DNA of 64,000 nucleotides from contig OZ024856.1 of NCBI GenBank assembly GCA_964017155.1, forward strand, positions 622,501 through 686,500, read 5' to 3'. Positions 34,731 to 48,823 of the stretch are shown here, one piece after another. Position 1 is the first letter of the stretch. Each line of letters opens with the position of its first letter. The stretch is from Oasisia sp. SBJ-2009 (Eukaryota; Annelida; Polychaeta; Sabellida; Siboglinidae). Below the pieces are notes generated by a model. That model did no database searches and was not told the origin of the DNA. It worked only from the letters and a program-made list of their open reading frames with translations. The translations under genes were made by a program, and so were the position numbers.

Positions 34731-37700
34731 TTGATACTTGATTTTGTTAATTCAATCAATTATATTCATCTTGCGCATTTTTATGTTTTATATACAGGGC
34801 GTCTTAGCAGACTTTTGAGGTCGAAAAGACAGCGTGGTCGGCATAAACAAACTGTTTATCGCTCATTTCATATGCACAGCGTAGTAACATGCACCGCTGC
34901 GCTTGCGACTAGCACAAATCGCGCTGTCTTTTCGACCTCAAAAGTTTGCCAAGACGCGCTGTTTATAAAACATAAATACCCGCAAGATGATTATAATTGA
35001 ATGAATTAATTTAATCAAGTATCAAATGTTGGCAAAAATACTGATATAATAGCAACATTGAGGTGGGACCGACTTGTACATAAGTGCCAAATAGTGAAAT
35101 AGTGAAAACAAATTGAGAGTATACGTGCTTTTATGAGAGAGTGCGCGTGAAGGTACGCGCCCGCAAGTGTAGGCATTGATGTACAAGTCGGGCCCACCTC
35201 AATTTTGGTATTATAACTGTATCTATGCCAACATTTGATACTTGATTTTGTTAATTCAATCAATTATAATCATCTTACGCATATTAATGTTTTATACACA
35301 GCGCGTCTTAGCAGACTTTTGAGGTCGAAAAGACAGCGTGGTCGGCATATAAAACTGTTTATCGCTCATTTCATATGCACAGCGCAGTAACATGCATCGC
35401 TGCGCTTCCGACTGGCACAAATCGCGCTATCTTTTCGACCTCAAAAGTTTGCCAAGACGCGATGTTTATAAAACATAAATACGCGCAAGATGATTATAAT
35501 TGAATGAATTAATTTAATCAAGTATCAAAAGTTGGCAAAAATACTGATATAATAGCAACATTGAGGTGGGTCCGACTTGTACATAAGTGTCAAATAGTGA
35601 AATACTGAAAACAAATTGAGAGCATACGTGCTTTTATGAGAGAGTGCGCGTGAAGGTACGCGCCCGCAAGTGTAGGCATTGATGTACAAGTCGGGCCCAC
35701 CTCAATTTTGCTATTATAACTGTATCTTTGCCAACATTTGATACTTGATTTTGTTAATTCAATCAATTATAATCATCTTGCGCATATTTATGTTTTATAT
35801 ACAGTGCGTCTTAGCAGACTTTTGAGGTCGAAAAGACACCGTGGTCGGCATATAAAACTGTTTATCGCTCATTTCATATGCACAGCGCAGTAACATGCAT
35901 CGCTGCGCTTGCGACTGACACAAATCGCGCTATCTTTTCGACCTCAAAAGTTTGCCAAGACGCGATGTTTATAAAACATAAATACGCGCAAGATGATTAT
36001 AATTGAATGAATTAATTTAATCAAGTATCAAATGTTGGCAAAAATACTGATATAATAGCAACATTGAGGTGGGTCCGACTTGTACATAAGTGCCAAATAG
36101 TGAAATACTGAAAACAAATTGAGAGTATACGTGCTTTTATGAGAGAGTGCGCGTGAAGGTACGCGCCCGCAAGTGTAGGCATTTATGTACAAGTCGTGCA
36201 CACCTCAATTTTGGTATTATAACTGTATCTTTGCCAACATTTGATACTTGATTGTGTTAATTCAATCAATTATATTCATATTGCGCATATTTATGTTTTA
36301 TATACAGCGCGTCTTAGCAGACTTTTGAGGTCGAAAAGACAGCGTGGTCGGCATATAAAACTGTTTATCGCTCATTCCATATGCACAGCGCAGTAACATG
36401 CACCGCTGCGCTTGCGACTGGCACAAATCGCGCTATCTTTTCGACCTCAAAAGTTTGCCAAGACGCGCTGTTTATAAAATATAAATACGCGCAAGATGAT
36501 TATAATTGAATTAATTAATTTAATCAAGTATCAAAAATTGGCAAAAATACTGATATAATAGCAACATTGAGGTGGGTCCGACTTGTACATAAGTGTCAAA
36601 TAGTGAAATACTGAAAACAAATTGAGAGCATACGTGCTTTTATGAGAGAGTGCGCGTGAAGGTACGCGCCCGCAAGTGTAGGCATTGATGTACAAGTCGG
36701 GCCCACCTCAATTTTGCTATTATAACTGTATCTTTGCCAACATTTGATACTTGATTTTGTTAATTCAATCAATTATAATCATCTTGCGCATATTTATGTT
36801 TTATATACAGTGCGTCTTAGCAGACTTTTGAGGTCGAAAAGACACCGTGGTCGGCATATAAAACTGTTTATCGCTCATTTCATATGCACAGCGCAGTAAC
36901 ATGCATCGCTGCGCTTGCGACTGACACAAATCGCGCTATCTTTTCGACCTCAAAAGTTTGCCAAGACGCGATGTTTATAAAACATAAATACGCGCAAGAT
37001 GATTATAATTTAATGAATTAATTTAATCAAGTATCAAATGTTGGCAAAAATACTGATATAATAGCAACATTGAGGTGGGTCCGACTTGTACATAAGTGCC
37101 AAATAGTGAAATTCTGAAAACAAATTGAGAGTATACGTGCTTTTATGAGAGAGTGCGCGTGAAGGTACGCGCCCGCAAGTGTAGGCATTTATGTACAAGT
37201 CGTGCACACCTCAATTTTGGTATTATAACTGTATCTTTGCCAACATTTGATACTTGATTTTGTTAATTCAATCAATTATATTCATCTTGCGCATATTTAT
37301 GTTTTATATACAGCGCGTCTTAGCAGACTTTTGAGGTCGAAAAGACAGCGTGGTCGGCATATAAAACTGTTTATCGCTCATTTCATATGCACAGCGCAGT
37401 AACATGCACCGCTGCGCTTGCGACTGGCACAAATCGCGCTATCTTTTCGACCTCAAAAGTTTGCCAAGACGCGCTGTTTATAAAATATAAATACGCGCAA
37501 GATGATTATAATTGAATTAATTAATTTAATCAAGTATCAAAAATTGGCAAAAATACTGATATAATAGCAACATTGAGGTGGGTCCGACTTGTACATAAGT
37601 GCCAAATAGTGAAATACTGAAAACAAATTGAGAGTATACGTGCTTTTATGAGAGAGTGCGCGTGAAGGTACGCGCCCGCAAGTGTAGGCATTTATGTACA

Positions 37701-37749
37701 AGTCGTGCACACCTCAATTTTGGTATTATAACTGTATCTTTGCCAACAT
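34731..37749. repeat. HOR block 11: divergent hexamer (3019 bp)
   Basis: Starts are 34731, 35235, 35738, 36241, 36744 and 37247. Positions 1, 5 and 6 match the hexamer that follows (beta with CTAGCAC and b4; gamma with AATTTAATG and GAAATTCTG; alpha with TCAAAAATTGG). Positions 3 and 4 are a gamma and a GATTGTGTT alpha instead of alpha and beta. The two hexamers therefore share ends but differ in the middle. Confidence 0.8.
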
Positions 37750-40700
37750 TTGATACTTGATTTTGTTAATTCAATCAATTATATTCATCTTGCGCATTTT
37801 TATGTTTTATATACAGGGCGTCTTAGCAGACTTTTGAGGTCGAAAAGACAGCGTGGTCGGCATAAACAAACTGTTTATCGCTCATTTCATATGCACAGCG
37901 TAGTAACATGCACCGCTGCGCTTGCGACTAGCACAAATCGCGCTGTCTTTTCGACCTCAAAAGTTTGCCAAGACGCGCTGTTTATAAAACATAAATACCC
38001 GCAAGATGATTATAATTGAATGAATTAATTTAATCAAGTATCAAATGTTGGCAAAAATACTGATATAATAGCAACATTGAGGTGGGACCGACTTGTACAT
38101 AAGTGCCAAATAGTGAAATAGTGAAAACAAATTGAGAGTATACGTGCTTTTATGAGAGAGTGCGCGTGAAGGTACGCGCCCGCAAGTGTAGGCATTGATG
38201 TACAAGTCGGGCCCACCTCAATTTTGGTATTATAACTGTATCTATGCCAACATTTGATACTTGATTTTGTTAATTCAATCAATTATAATCATCTTACGCA
38301 TATTAATGTTTTATACACAGCGCGTCTTAGCGGACTTTTGAGGTCGAAAAGACAGCGTGGTCGGCATATAAAACTGTTTATCGCTCATTTCATATGCACA
38401 GCGCAGTAACATGCATCGCTGCGCTTCCGACTGGCACAAATCGCGCTATCTTTTCGACCTCAAAAGTTTGCCAAGACGCGATGTTTATAAAACATAAATA
38501 CGCGCAAGATGATTATAATTGAATGAATTAATTTAATCAAGTATCAAAAGTTGGCAAAAATACTGATATAATAGCAACATTGAGGTGGGTCCGACTTGTA
38601 CATAAGTGCCAAATAGTGAAATACTGAAAACAAATTGAGAGTATACGTGCTTTTATGAGAGAGTGCGCGTGAAGGTACGCGCCCACAAGTGTAGGCATTT
38701 ATGTACAAGTCGTGCACACCTCAATTTTGGTATTATAACTGTATCTTTGCCAACATTTGATACTTGATTTTGTTAATTCAATCAATTATATTCATCTTGC
38801 GCATATTTATGTTTTATATACAGCGCGTCTTAGCAGACTTTTGAGGTCGAAAAGACAGCGTGGTCGGCATATAAAACTGTTTATCGCTCATTTCATATGC
38901 ACAGCGCAGTAACATGCACCGCTGCGCTTGCGACTGGCACAAATCGCGCTATCTTTTCGACCTCAAAAGTTTGCCAAGACGCGCTGTTTATAAAATATAA
39001 ATACGCGCAAGATGATTATAATTGAATTAATTAATTTAATCAAGTATCAAATGTTGGCAAAAATACTGATATAATAGCAACATTGAGGTGGGTCCGACTT
39101 GTACATTAGTGCCAAATAGTGAAATACTGAAAACAAAATGAGAGTATACGTGCTTTTATGAGAGAGTGCGCGTGAAGGTACGCGCCCGCAAGTGTAGGCA
39201 TTTATGTACAAGTCGGGCCCACCTCAATTTTGGTATTATAACTGTATCTTTGCCAACATTTGATACTTGATTTTGTTAATTCAATCAATTATATTCATCT
39301 TGCGCATTTTTATGTTTTATATACAGCGCGTCTTAGCAGACTTTTGAGGTCGAAAAGACAGCGTGGTCGGCATAAACAAACTGTTTATCGCTCATTTCAT
39401 ATGCACAGCGTAGTAACATGCACCGCTGCGCTTGCGACTGGCACAAATCGCGCTGTCTTTTCGACCTCAAAAGTTTGCCAAGACGCGCTGTTTATAAAAC
39501 ATAAATACCCGCAAGATGATTATAATTGAATGAATTAATTTAATCAAGTATCAAATGTTGGCAAAAATACTGATATAATAGCAACATTGAGGTGGGTCCG
39601 ACTTGTACATAAGTGTCAAATAGTGAAATACTGAAAACAAATTGAGAGCATACGTGCTTTTATGAGAGAGTGCGCGTGAAGGTACGCGCCCGCAAGTGTA
39701 GGCATTGATGTACAAGTCGGGCCCACCTCAATTTTGCTATTATAACTGTATCTTTGCCAACATTTGATACTTGATTTTGTTAATTCAATCAATTATAATC
39801 ATCTTGCGCATATTTATGTTTTATATACAGTGCGTCTTAGCAGACTTTTGAGGTCGAAAAGACACCGTGGTCGGCATATAAAACTGTTTATCGCTCATTT
39901 CATATGCACAGCGCAGTAACATGCATCGCTGCGCTTGCGACTGACACAAATCGCGCTATCTTTTCGACCTCAAAAGTTTGCCAAGACGCGATGTTTATAA
40001 AACATAAATACGCGCAAGATGATTATAATTTAATGAATTAATTTAATCAAGTATCAAATGTTGGCAAAAATACTGATATAATAGCAACATTGAGGTGGGT
40101 CCGACTTGTACATAAGTGCCAAATAGTGAAATTCTGAAAACAAATTGAGAGTATACGTGCTTTTATGAGAGAGTGCGCGTGAAGGTACGCGCCCGCAAGT
40201 GTAGGCATTTATGTACAAGTCGTGCACACCTCAATTTTGGTATTATAACTGTATCTTTGCCAACATTTGATACTTGATTTTGTTAATTCAATCAATTATA
40301 TTCATCTTGCGCATATTTATGTTTTATATACAGCGCGTCTTAGCAGACTTTTGAGGTCGAAAAGACAGCGTGGTCGGCATATAAAACTGTTTATCGCTCA
40401 TTTCATATGCACAGCGCAGTAACATGCACCGCTGCGCTTGCGACTGGCACAAATCGCGCTATCTTTTCGACCTCAAAAGTTTGCCAAGACGCGCTGTTTA
40501 TAAAATATAAATACGCGCAAGATGATTATAATTGAATTAATTAATTTAATCAAGTATCAAAAATTGGCAAAAATACTGATATAATAGCAACATTGAGGTG
40601 GGTCCGACTTGTACATAAGTGCCAAATAGTGAAATACTGAAAACAAATTGAGAGTATACGTGCTTTTATGAGAGAGTGCGCGTGAAGGTACGCGCCCGCA

Positions 40701-43286
40701 AGTGTAGGCATTTATGTACAAGTCGTGCACACCTCAATTTTGGTATTATAACTGTATCTTTGCCAACATTTGATACTTGATTTTGTTAATTCAATCAATT
40801 ATATTCATCTTGCGCATTTTTATGTTTTATATACAGGGCGTCTTAGCAGACTTTTGAGGTCGAAAAGACAGCGTGGTCGGCATAAACAAACTGTTTATCG
40901 CTCATTTCATATGCACAGCGTAGTAACATGCACCGCTGCGCTTGCGACTAGCACAAATCGCGCTGTCTTTTCGACCTCAAAAGTTTGCCAAGACGCGCTG
41001 TTTATAAAACATAAATACCCGCAAGATGATTATAATTGAATGAATTAATTTAATCAAGTATCAAATGTTGGCAAAAATACTGATATAATAGCAACATTGA
41101 GGTGGGACCGACTTGTACATAAGTGCCAAATAGTGAAATAGTGAAAACAAATTGAGAGTATACGTGCTTTTATGAGAGAGTGCGCGTGAAGGTACGCGCC
41201 CGCAAGTGTAGGCATTGATGTACAAGTCGGGCCCACCTCAATTTTGGTATTATAACTGTATCTATGCCAACATTTGATACTTGATTTTGTTAATTCAATC
41301 AATTATAATCATCTTACGCATATTAATGTTTTATACACAGCGCGTCTTAGCGGACTTTTGAGGTCGAAAAGACAGCGTGGTCGGCATATAAAACTGTTTA
41401 TCGCTCATTTCATATGCACAGCGCAGTAACATGCATCGCTGCGCTTCCGACTGGCACAAATCGCGCTATCTTTTCGACCTCAAAAGTTTGCCAAGACGCG
41501 ATGTTTATAAAACATAAATACGCGCAAGATGATTATAATTGAATGAATTAATTTAATCAAGTATCAAAAGTTGGCAAAAATACTGATATAATAGCAACAT
41601 TGAGGTGGGTCCGACTTGTACATAAGTGCCAAATAGTGAAATACTGAAAACAAATTGAGAGTATACGTGCTTTTATGAGAGAGTGCGCGTGAAGGTACGC
41701 GCCCACAAGTGTAGGCATTTATGTACAAGTCGTGCACACCTCAATTTTGGTATTATAACTGTATCTTTGCCAACATTTGATACTTGATTTTGTTAATTCA
41801 ATCAATTATATTCATCTTGCGCATATTTATGTTTTATATACAGCGCGTCTTAGCAGACTTTTGAGGTCGAAAAGACAGCGTGGTCGGCATATAAAACTGT
41901 TTATCGCTCATTTCATATGCACAGCGCAGTAACATGCACCGCTGCGCTTGCGACTGGCACAAATCGCGCTATCTTTTCGACCTCAAAAGTTTGCCAAGAC
42001 GCGCTGTTTATAAAATATAAATACGCGCAAGATGATTATAATTGAATTAATTAATTTAATCAAGTATCAAATGTTGGCAAAAATACTGATATAATAGCAA
42101 CATTGAGGTGGGTCCGACTTGTACATTAGTGCCAAATAGTGAAATACTGAAAACAAAATGAGAGTATACGTGCTTTTATGAGAGAGTGCGCGTGAAGGTA
42201 CGCGCCCGCAAGTGTAGGCATTTATGTACAAGTCGGGCCCACCTCAATTTTGGTATTATAACTGTATCTTTGCCAACATTTGATACTTGATTTTGTTAAT
42301 TCAATCAATTATATTCATCTTGCGCATTTTTATGTTTTATATACAGCGCGTCTTAGCAGACTTTTGAGGTCGAAAAGACAGCGTGGTCGGCATAAACAAA
42401 CTGTTTATCGCTCATTTCATATGCACAGCGTAGTAACATGCACCGCTGCGCTTGCGACTGGCACAAATCGCGCTGTCTTTTCGACCTCAAAAGTTTGCCA
42501 AGACGCGCTGTTTATAAAACATAAATACCCGCAAGATGATTATAATTGAATGAATTAATTTAATCAAGTATCAAATGTTGGCAAAAATACTGATATAATA
42601 GCAACATTGAGGTGGGTCCGACTTGTACATAAGTGTCAAATAGTGAAATACTGAAAACAAATTGAGAGCATACGTGCTTTTATGAGAGAGTGCGCGTGAA
42701 GGTACGCGCCCGCAAGTGTAGGCATTGATGTACAAGTCGGGCCCACCTCAATTTTGCTATTATAACTGTATCTTTGCCAACATTTGATACTTGATTTTGT
42801 TAATTCAATCAATTATAATCATCTTGCGCATATTTATGTTTTATATACAGTGCGTCTTAGCAGACTTTTGAGGTCGAAAAGACACCGTGGTCGGCATATA
42901 AAACTGTTTATCGCTCATTTCATATGCACAGCGCAGTAACATGCATCGCTGCGCTTGCGACTGACACAAATCGCGCTATCTTTTCGACCTCAAAAGTTTG
43001 CCAAGACGCGATGTTTATAAAACATAAATACGCGCAAGATGATTATAATTTAATGAATTAATTTAATCAAGTATCAAATGTTGGCAAAAATACTGATATA
43101 ATAGCAACATTGAGGTGGGTCCGACTTGTACATAAGTGCCAAATAGTGAAATACTGAAAACAAATTGAGAGTAGACGTGCTTTTATGAGAGAGTGCGCGT
43201 GAAGGTACGCGCCCGCAAGTGTAGGCATTTATGTACAAGTCGTGCACACCTCAATTTTGGTATTATAACTGTATCTTTGCCAACAT
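37750..43286. repeat. HOR block 12: hexamer 3020 bp, second copy shortened to a pentamer
   Basis: Copy 1 starts are 37750, 38254, 38757, 39260, 39764 and 40267. Copy 2 starts are 40770, 41274, 41777, 42280 and 42784. The order is beta(CTAGCAC)/b4, delta2(GCGGAC)/b3, alpha/b1, beta/b2, gamma(AATTTAATG)/b3, alpha/b3. The GCGGAC mark is shared only by 38254 and 41274. Copy 2 lacks the sixth alpha and runs straight into the next CTAGCAC beta at 43287, a one-monomer deletion. Its gamma has GTAGACGTG and GAAATACTG in place of GAAATTCTG. Confidence 0.88.
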
Positions 43287-44796
43287 TTGATACTTGATTT
43301 TGTTAATTCAATCAATTATATTCATCTTGCGCATTTTTATGTTTTATATACAGGGCGTCTTAGCAGACTTTTGAGGTCGAAAAGACAGCGTGGTCGGCAT
43401 AAACAAACTGTTTATCGCTCATTTCATATGCACAGCGTAGTAACATGCACCGCTGCGCTTGCGACTAGCACAAATCGCGCTGTCTTTTCGACCTCAAAAG
43501 TTTGCCAAGACGCGCTGTTTATAAAACATAAATACCCGCAAGATGATTATAATTGAATGAATTAATTTAATCAAGTATCAAATGTTGGCAAAAATACTGA
43601 TATAATAGCAACATTGAGGTGGGACCGACTTGTACATAAGTGCCAAATAGTGAAATAGTGAAAACAAATTGAGAGTATACGTGCTTTTATGAGAGAGTGC
43701 GCGTGAAGGTACGCGCCCGCAAGTGTAGGCATTGATGTACAAGTCGGGCCCACCTCAATTTTGGTATTATAACTGTATCTATGCCAACATTTGATACTTG
43801 ATTTTGTTAATTCAATCAATTATAATCATCTTACGCATATTAATGTTTTATACACAGCGCGTCTTAGCAGACTTTTGAGGTCGAAAAGACAGCGTGGTCG
43901 GCATATAAAACTGTTTATCGCTCATTTCATATGCACAGCGCAGTAACATGCATCGCTGCGCTTCCGACTGGCACAAATCGCGCTATCTTTTCGACCTCAA
44001 AAGTTTGCCAAGACGCGATGTTTATAAAACATAAATACGCGCAAGATGATTATAATTGAATGCATTAATTTAATCAAGTATCAAAAGTTGGCAAAAATAC
44101 TGATATAATAGCAACATTGAGGTGGGTCCGACTTGTACATAAGTGTCAAATAGTGAAATACTGAAAACAAATTGAGAGTATACGTGCTTTTATGAGAGAG
44201 TGCGCGTGAAGGTACGCGCCCGCAAGTGTAGGCATTGATGTACAAGTCGGGCCCACCTCAATTTTGGTATTATAACTGTATCTATGCCAACATTTGATAC
44301 TTGATTTTGTTAATTCAATCAATTATATTCATCTTGCGCATATTTATGTTTTATATACAGCGCGTCTTAGCAGACTTTTGAGGTCGAAAAGACAGCGTGG
44401 TCGGCATATAAAACTGTTTATCGCTCATTTCATATGCACAGCGCAGTAACATGCACCGCTGCGCTTGCGACTGGCACAAATCGCGCTATCTTTTCGACCT
44501 CAACAGTTTGCCAAGACGCGCTGTTTATAAAATATAAATACGCGCAAGATGATTATAATTGAATTAATTAATTTAATCAAGTATCAAATGTTGGCAAAAA
44601 TACTGATATAATAGCAACATTGAGGTGGGTCCGACTTGTACATTAGTGCCAAATAGTGAAATACTGAAAACAAAATGAGAGTATACGTGCTTTTATGAGA
44701 GAGTGCGCGTGAAGGTACGCGCCCGCAAGTGTAGGCATTTATGTACAAGTCGGGCCCACCTAAATTTTGGTATTATAACTGTATCTTTGCCAACAT

Positions 44797-45299
44797 TTGA
44801 TACTTGATTTTGTTAATTCAATCAATTATATTCATCTTGCGCATTTTTATGTTTTATATACAGGGCGTCTTAGCAGATTTTGAGGTCGAAAAGACAGCGT
44901 GGTCGGCATAAACAAACTGTTTATCGCTCATTTCATATGCACAGCGTAGTAACATGCACCGCTGCGCTTGCGACTGGCACAAATCGCGCTGTCTTTTCGA
45001 CCTCAAAAGTTTGCCAAGACGCGCTGTTTATAAAACATAAATACCCGCAAGATGATTATAATTGAATGAATTAATTTAATCAAGTATCAAATGTTGGCAA
45101 AAATACTGATATAATAGCAACATTGAGGTGGGTCCGACTTGTACATAAGTGTCAAATAGTGAAATACTGAAAACAAATTGAGAGCATACGTGCTTTTATG
45201 AGAGAGTGCGCGTGAAGGTACGCGCCCGCAAGTGTAGGCATTGATGTACAAGTCGGGCCCACCTCAATTTTGCTATTATAACTGTATCTTTGCCAACAT
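44797..45299. repeat. Beta monomer with 1-bp deletion (503 bp)
   Basis: This beta/b2 copy reads CAGATTTTGAGG where all others have CAGACTTTTGAGG, a net loss of one base that reduces it to 503 bp. It is the only deletion of this kind I found among 126 copies. It shifts the frame of the spurious open frame on the plus strand, leaving a 61-codon remnant at 44880-45065. Confidence 0.88.
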
Positions 45300-47312
45300 T
45301 TGATACTTGATTTTGTTAATTCAATCAATTATAATCATCTTGCGCATATTTATGTTTTATATACAGTGCGTCTTAGCAGACTTTTGAGGTCGAAAAGACA
45401 CCGTGGTCGGCATATAAAACTGTTTGTCGCTCATTTCATATGCACAGCGCAGTAACATGCATCGCTGCGCTTGCGACTGACACAAATCGCGCTATCTTTT
45501 CGACCTCAAAAGTTTGCCAAGACGCGATGTTTATAAAACATAAATACGCGCAAGATGATTATAATTGAATGAATTAATTTAATCAAGTATCAAATGTTGG
45601 CAAAAATACTGATATAATAGCAACATTGAGGTGGGTCCGACTTGTACATAAGTGCCAAATAGTGAAATACTGAAAACAAATTGAGAGTATACGTGCTTTT
45701 ATGAGAGAGTGCGCGTGAAGGTACGCGCCCGCAAGTGTAGGCATTTATGTACAAGTCGTGCACACCTCAATTTTGGTATTATAACTGTATCTTTGCCAAC
45801 ATTTGATACTTGATTTTGTTAATTCAATCAATTATATTCATCTTGCGCATATTTATGTTTTATATACAGCGCGTCTTAGCAGACTTTTGAGGTCGAAAAG
45901 ACAGCGTGGTCGGCATATAAAACTGTTTATCGCTCATTTCATATGCACAGCGCAGTAACATGCACCGCTGCGCTTGCGACTGGCACAAATCGCGCTATCT
46001 TTTCGACCTCAAAAGTTTGCCAAGACGCGCTGTTTATAAAATATAAATACGCGCAAGATGATTATAATTGAATTAATTAATTTAATCAAGTATCAAAAAT
46101 TGGCAAAAATACTGATATAATAGCAACATTGAGGTGGGTCCGACTTGTACATAAGTGCCAAATAGTGAAATACTGAAAACAAATTGAGAGTATACGTGCT
46201 TTTATGAGAGAGTGCGCGTGAAGGTACGCGCCCGCAAGTGTAGGCATTTATGTACAAGTCGTGCACACCTCAATTTTGGTATTATAACTGTATCTTTGCC
46301 AACATTTGATACTTGATTTTGTTAATTCAATCAATTATATTCATCTTGCGCATTTTTATGTTTTATATACAGGGCGTCTTAGCAGACTTTTGAGGTCGAA
46401 AAGACAGCGTGGTCGGCATAAACAAACTGTTTATCGCTCATTTCATATGCACAGCGTAGTAACATGCACCGCTGCGCTTGCGACTGGCACAAATCGCGCT
46501 GTCTTTTCGACCTCAAAAGTTTGCCAAGACGCGCTGTTTATAAAACATAAATACCCGCAAGATGATTATAATTGAATGAATTAATTTAATCAAGTATCAA
46601 ATGTTGGCAAAAATACTGATATAATAGCAACATTGAGGTGGGACCGACTTGTACATAAGTGCCAAATAGTGAAATAGTGAAAACAAATTGAGAGTATACG
46701 TGCTTTTATGAGAGAGTGCGCGTGAAGGTACGCGCCCGCAAGTGTAGGCATTGATGTACAAGTCGGGCCCACCTCAATTTTGGTATTATAACTGTATCTA
46801 TGCCAACATTTGATACTTGATTTTGTTAATTCAATCAATTATAATCATCTTACGCATATTAATGTTTTATACACAGCGCGTCTTAGCAGACTTTTGAGGT
46901 CGAAAAGACAGCGTGGTCGGCATATAAAACTGTTTATCGCTCATTTCATATGCACAGCGCAGTAACATGCATCGCTGCGCTTCCGACTGGCACAAATCGC
47001 GCTATCTTTTCGACCTCAAAAGTTTGCCAAGACGCGATGTTTATAAAACATAAATACGCGCAAGATGATTATAATTGAATGAATTAATTTAATCAAGTAT
47101 CAAAAGTTGGCAAAAATACTGATATAATAGCAACATTGAGGTGGGTCCGACTTGTACATAAGTGCCAAATAGTGAAATACTAAAAACAAATTGAGAGTAT
47201 ACGTGCTTTTATGAGAGAGTGCGCGTGAAGGTACGCGCCCACAAGTGTAGGCATTTATGTACAAGTCGTGCACACCTCAATTTTGGTATTATAACTGTAT
47301 CTTTGCCAACAT

Positions 47313-47816
47313 TTGATACTTGATTTTGTTAACTCAATCAATTATATTCATCTTGCGCATATTTATGTTTTATATACAGCGCGTCTTAGCAGACTTTTGA
47401 GGTCGAAAAGACAGCGTGGTCGGCATAAACAAACTGTTTATCGCTCATTTCATATGCACAGCGTAGTAACATGCACCGCTGCGCTTGCGACTGGCACAAA
47501 TCGCGCTATCTTTTCGACCTCAAAAGTTTGCCAAGACGCGCTGTTTATAAAATATAAATACGCGCAAGATGATTATAATTGAATTAATTAATTTAATCAA
47601 GTATCAAAAATTGGCAAAAATACTGATATAATAGCAACATTGAGGTGGGTCCGACTTGTACATAAGTGCCAAATAGTGAAATACTGAAAACAAATTGAGA
47701 GTATACGTGCTTTTATGAGAGAGTGCGCGTGAAGGTACGCGCCCGCAAGTGTAGGCATTTATGTACAAGTCGGGCCCACCTAAATTTTGGTATTATAACT
47801 GTATCTTTGCCAACAT
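47313..47816. repeat. Mosaic monomer with GTTAACTCAATC mark
   Basis: The left arm is alpha-like with the private GTTAACTCAATC (shared with 50837 and 52851). The spacer is beta (CATAAACAAAC, GCGTAG) and the right arm is alpha (GCTATC, AAATATAAATACGCG). Module B starts TCAAAAATTGG and ends in CACCTAAAT. At least two switches between parental types are needed. Confidence 0.78.
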
Positions 47817-48320
47817 TTGATACTTGATTTTGTTAATTCAATCAATTATATTCATCTTGCGCATTTTTATGTTTTATATACAGCGCGTCTTAGCAGACTT
47901 TTGAGGTCGAAAAGACAGCGTGGTCGGCATAAACAAACTGTTTATCGCTCATTTCATATGCACAGCGTAGTAACATGCACCGCTGCGCTTGCGACTGGCA
48001 CAAATCGCGCTGTCTTTTCGACCTCAAAAGTTTGCCAAGACGCGCTGTTTATAAAACATAAATACCCGCAAGATGATTATAATTGAATGAATTAATTTAA
48101 TCAAGTATCAAATGTTGGCAAAAATACTGATATAATAGCAACATTGAGGTGGGTCCGACTTGTACATAAGTGTCAAATAGTGAAATACTGAAAACAAATT
48201 GAGAGCATACGTGCTTTTATGAGAGAGTGCGCGTGAAGGTACGCGCCCGCAAGTGTAGGCATTGATGTACAAGTCGGGCCCACCTCAATTTTGCTATTAT
48301 AACTGTATCTTTGCCAAAAT

Positions 48321-48823
48321 TTGATACTTGATTTTGTTAATTCAATCAATTATAATCATCTTGCGCATATTTATGTTTTATATACAGTGCGTCTTAGCAG
48401 ACTTTTGAGGTCGAAAAGACACCGTGGTCGGCATATAAAACTGTTTATCGCTCATTTCATATGCACAGCGCAGTAACATGCACCGCTGCGCTTGCGACTG
48501 GCACAAATCGCGCTATCTTTTCGACCTCAACAGTTTGCCAAGACGCGCTGTTAATAAAATATAAATACGCGCAAGATGATTATAATTGAATTAATTAATT
48601 TAATCAAGTATCAAAAATTGGCAAAAATACTGATATAATAGCAACATTGAGGTGGGTCCGACTTGTACATAAGTGCCAAATAGTGAAATACTGAAAACAA
48701 ATTGAGAGTATACGTGCTTTTATGAGAGAGTGCGCGTGAAGGTACGCGCCCGCAAGTGTAGGCATTTATGTACAAGTCGGGCCCACCTAAATTTTGGTAT
48801 TATAACTGTATCTTTGCCAACAT
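48321..48823. repeat. Mosaic monomer: gamma left half, alpha right half
   Basis: Left arm and early spacer are gamma (TATAATCAT, CAGTGCG, CACCG). From ATGCACC the copy is alpha, with private CTCAACAG and GTTAATAAA. The switch maps between GCGCAG and ATGCACC or just after, inside the spacer A hairpin. The copy at 34228 shows the same gamma-to-alpha join. Confidence 0.78.

Larger units (their letters stand above)
43287..48823. repeat. HOR block 13: low-order mixed region
   Basis: Starts are 43287, 43791, 44294, 44797, 45300, 45803, 46306, 46810, 47313, 47817 and 48321. It starts as a third copy of the preceding hexamer (beta, delta2) and then breaks up. A beta-gamma-alpha trimer lies at 44797-46305. 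The copies at 47313 and 48321 are hybrids. The pair 46810 (ACTAAAAAC) and 47313 (GTTAACTCAATC) recurs at 50334/50837 and, in part, at 52348/52851. Confidence 0.8.

Noticed and set aside
44880..45065. 61-codon plus-strand frame, apparently a truncated copy of the 89-codon frame
   Set aside because: It results from a 1-bp deletion in one monomer. As the full-length frame is not credible, neither is a pseudogene call.
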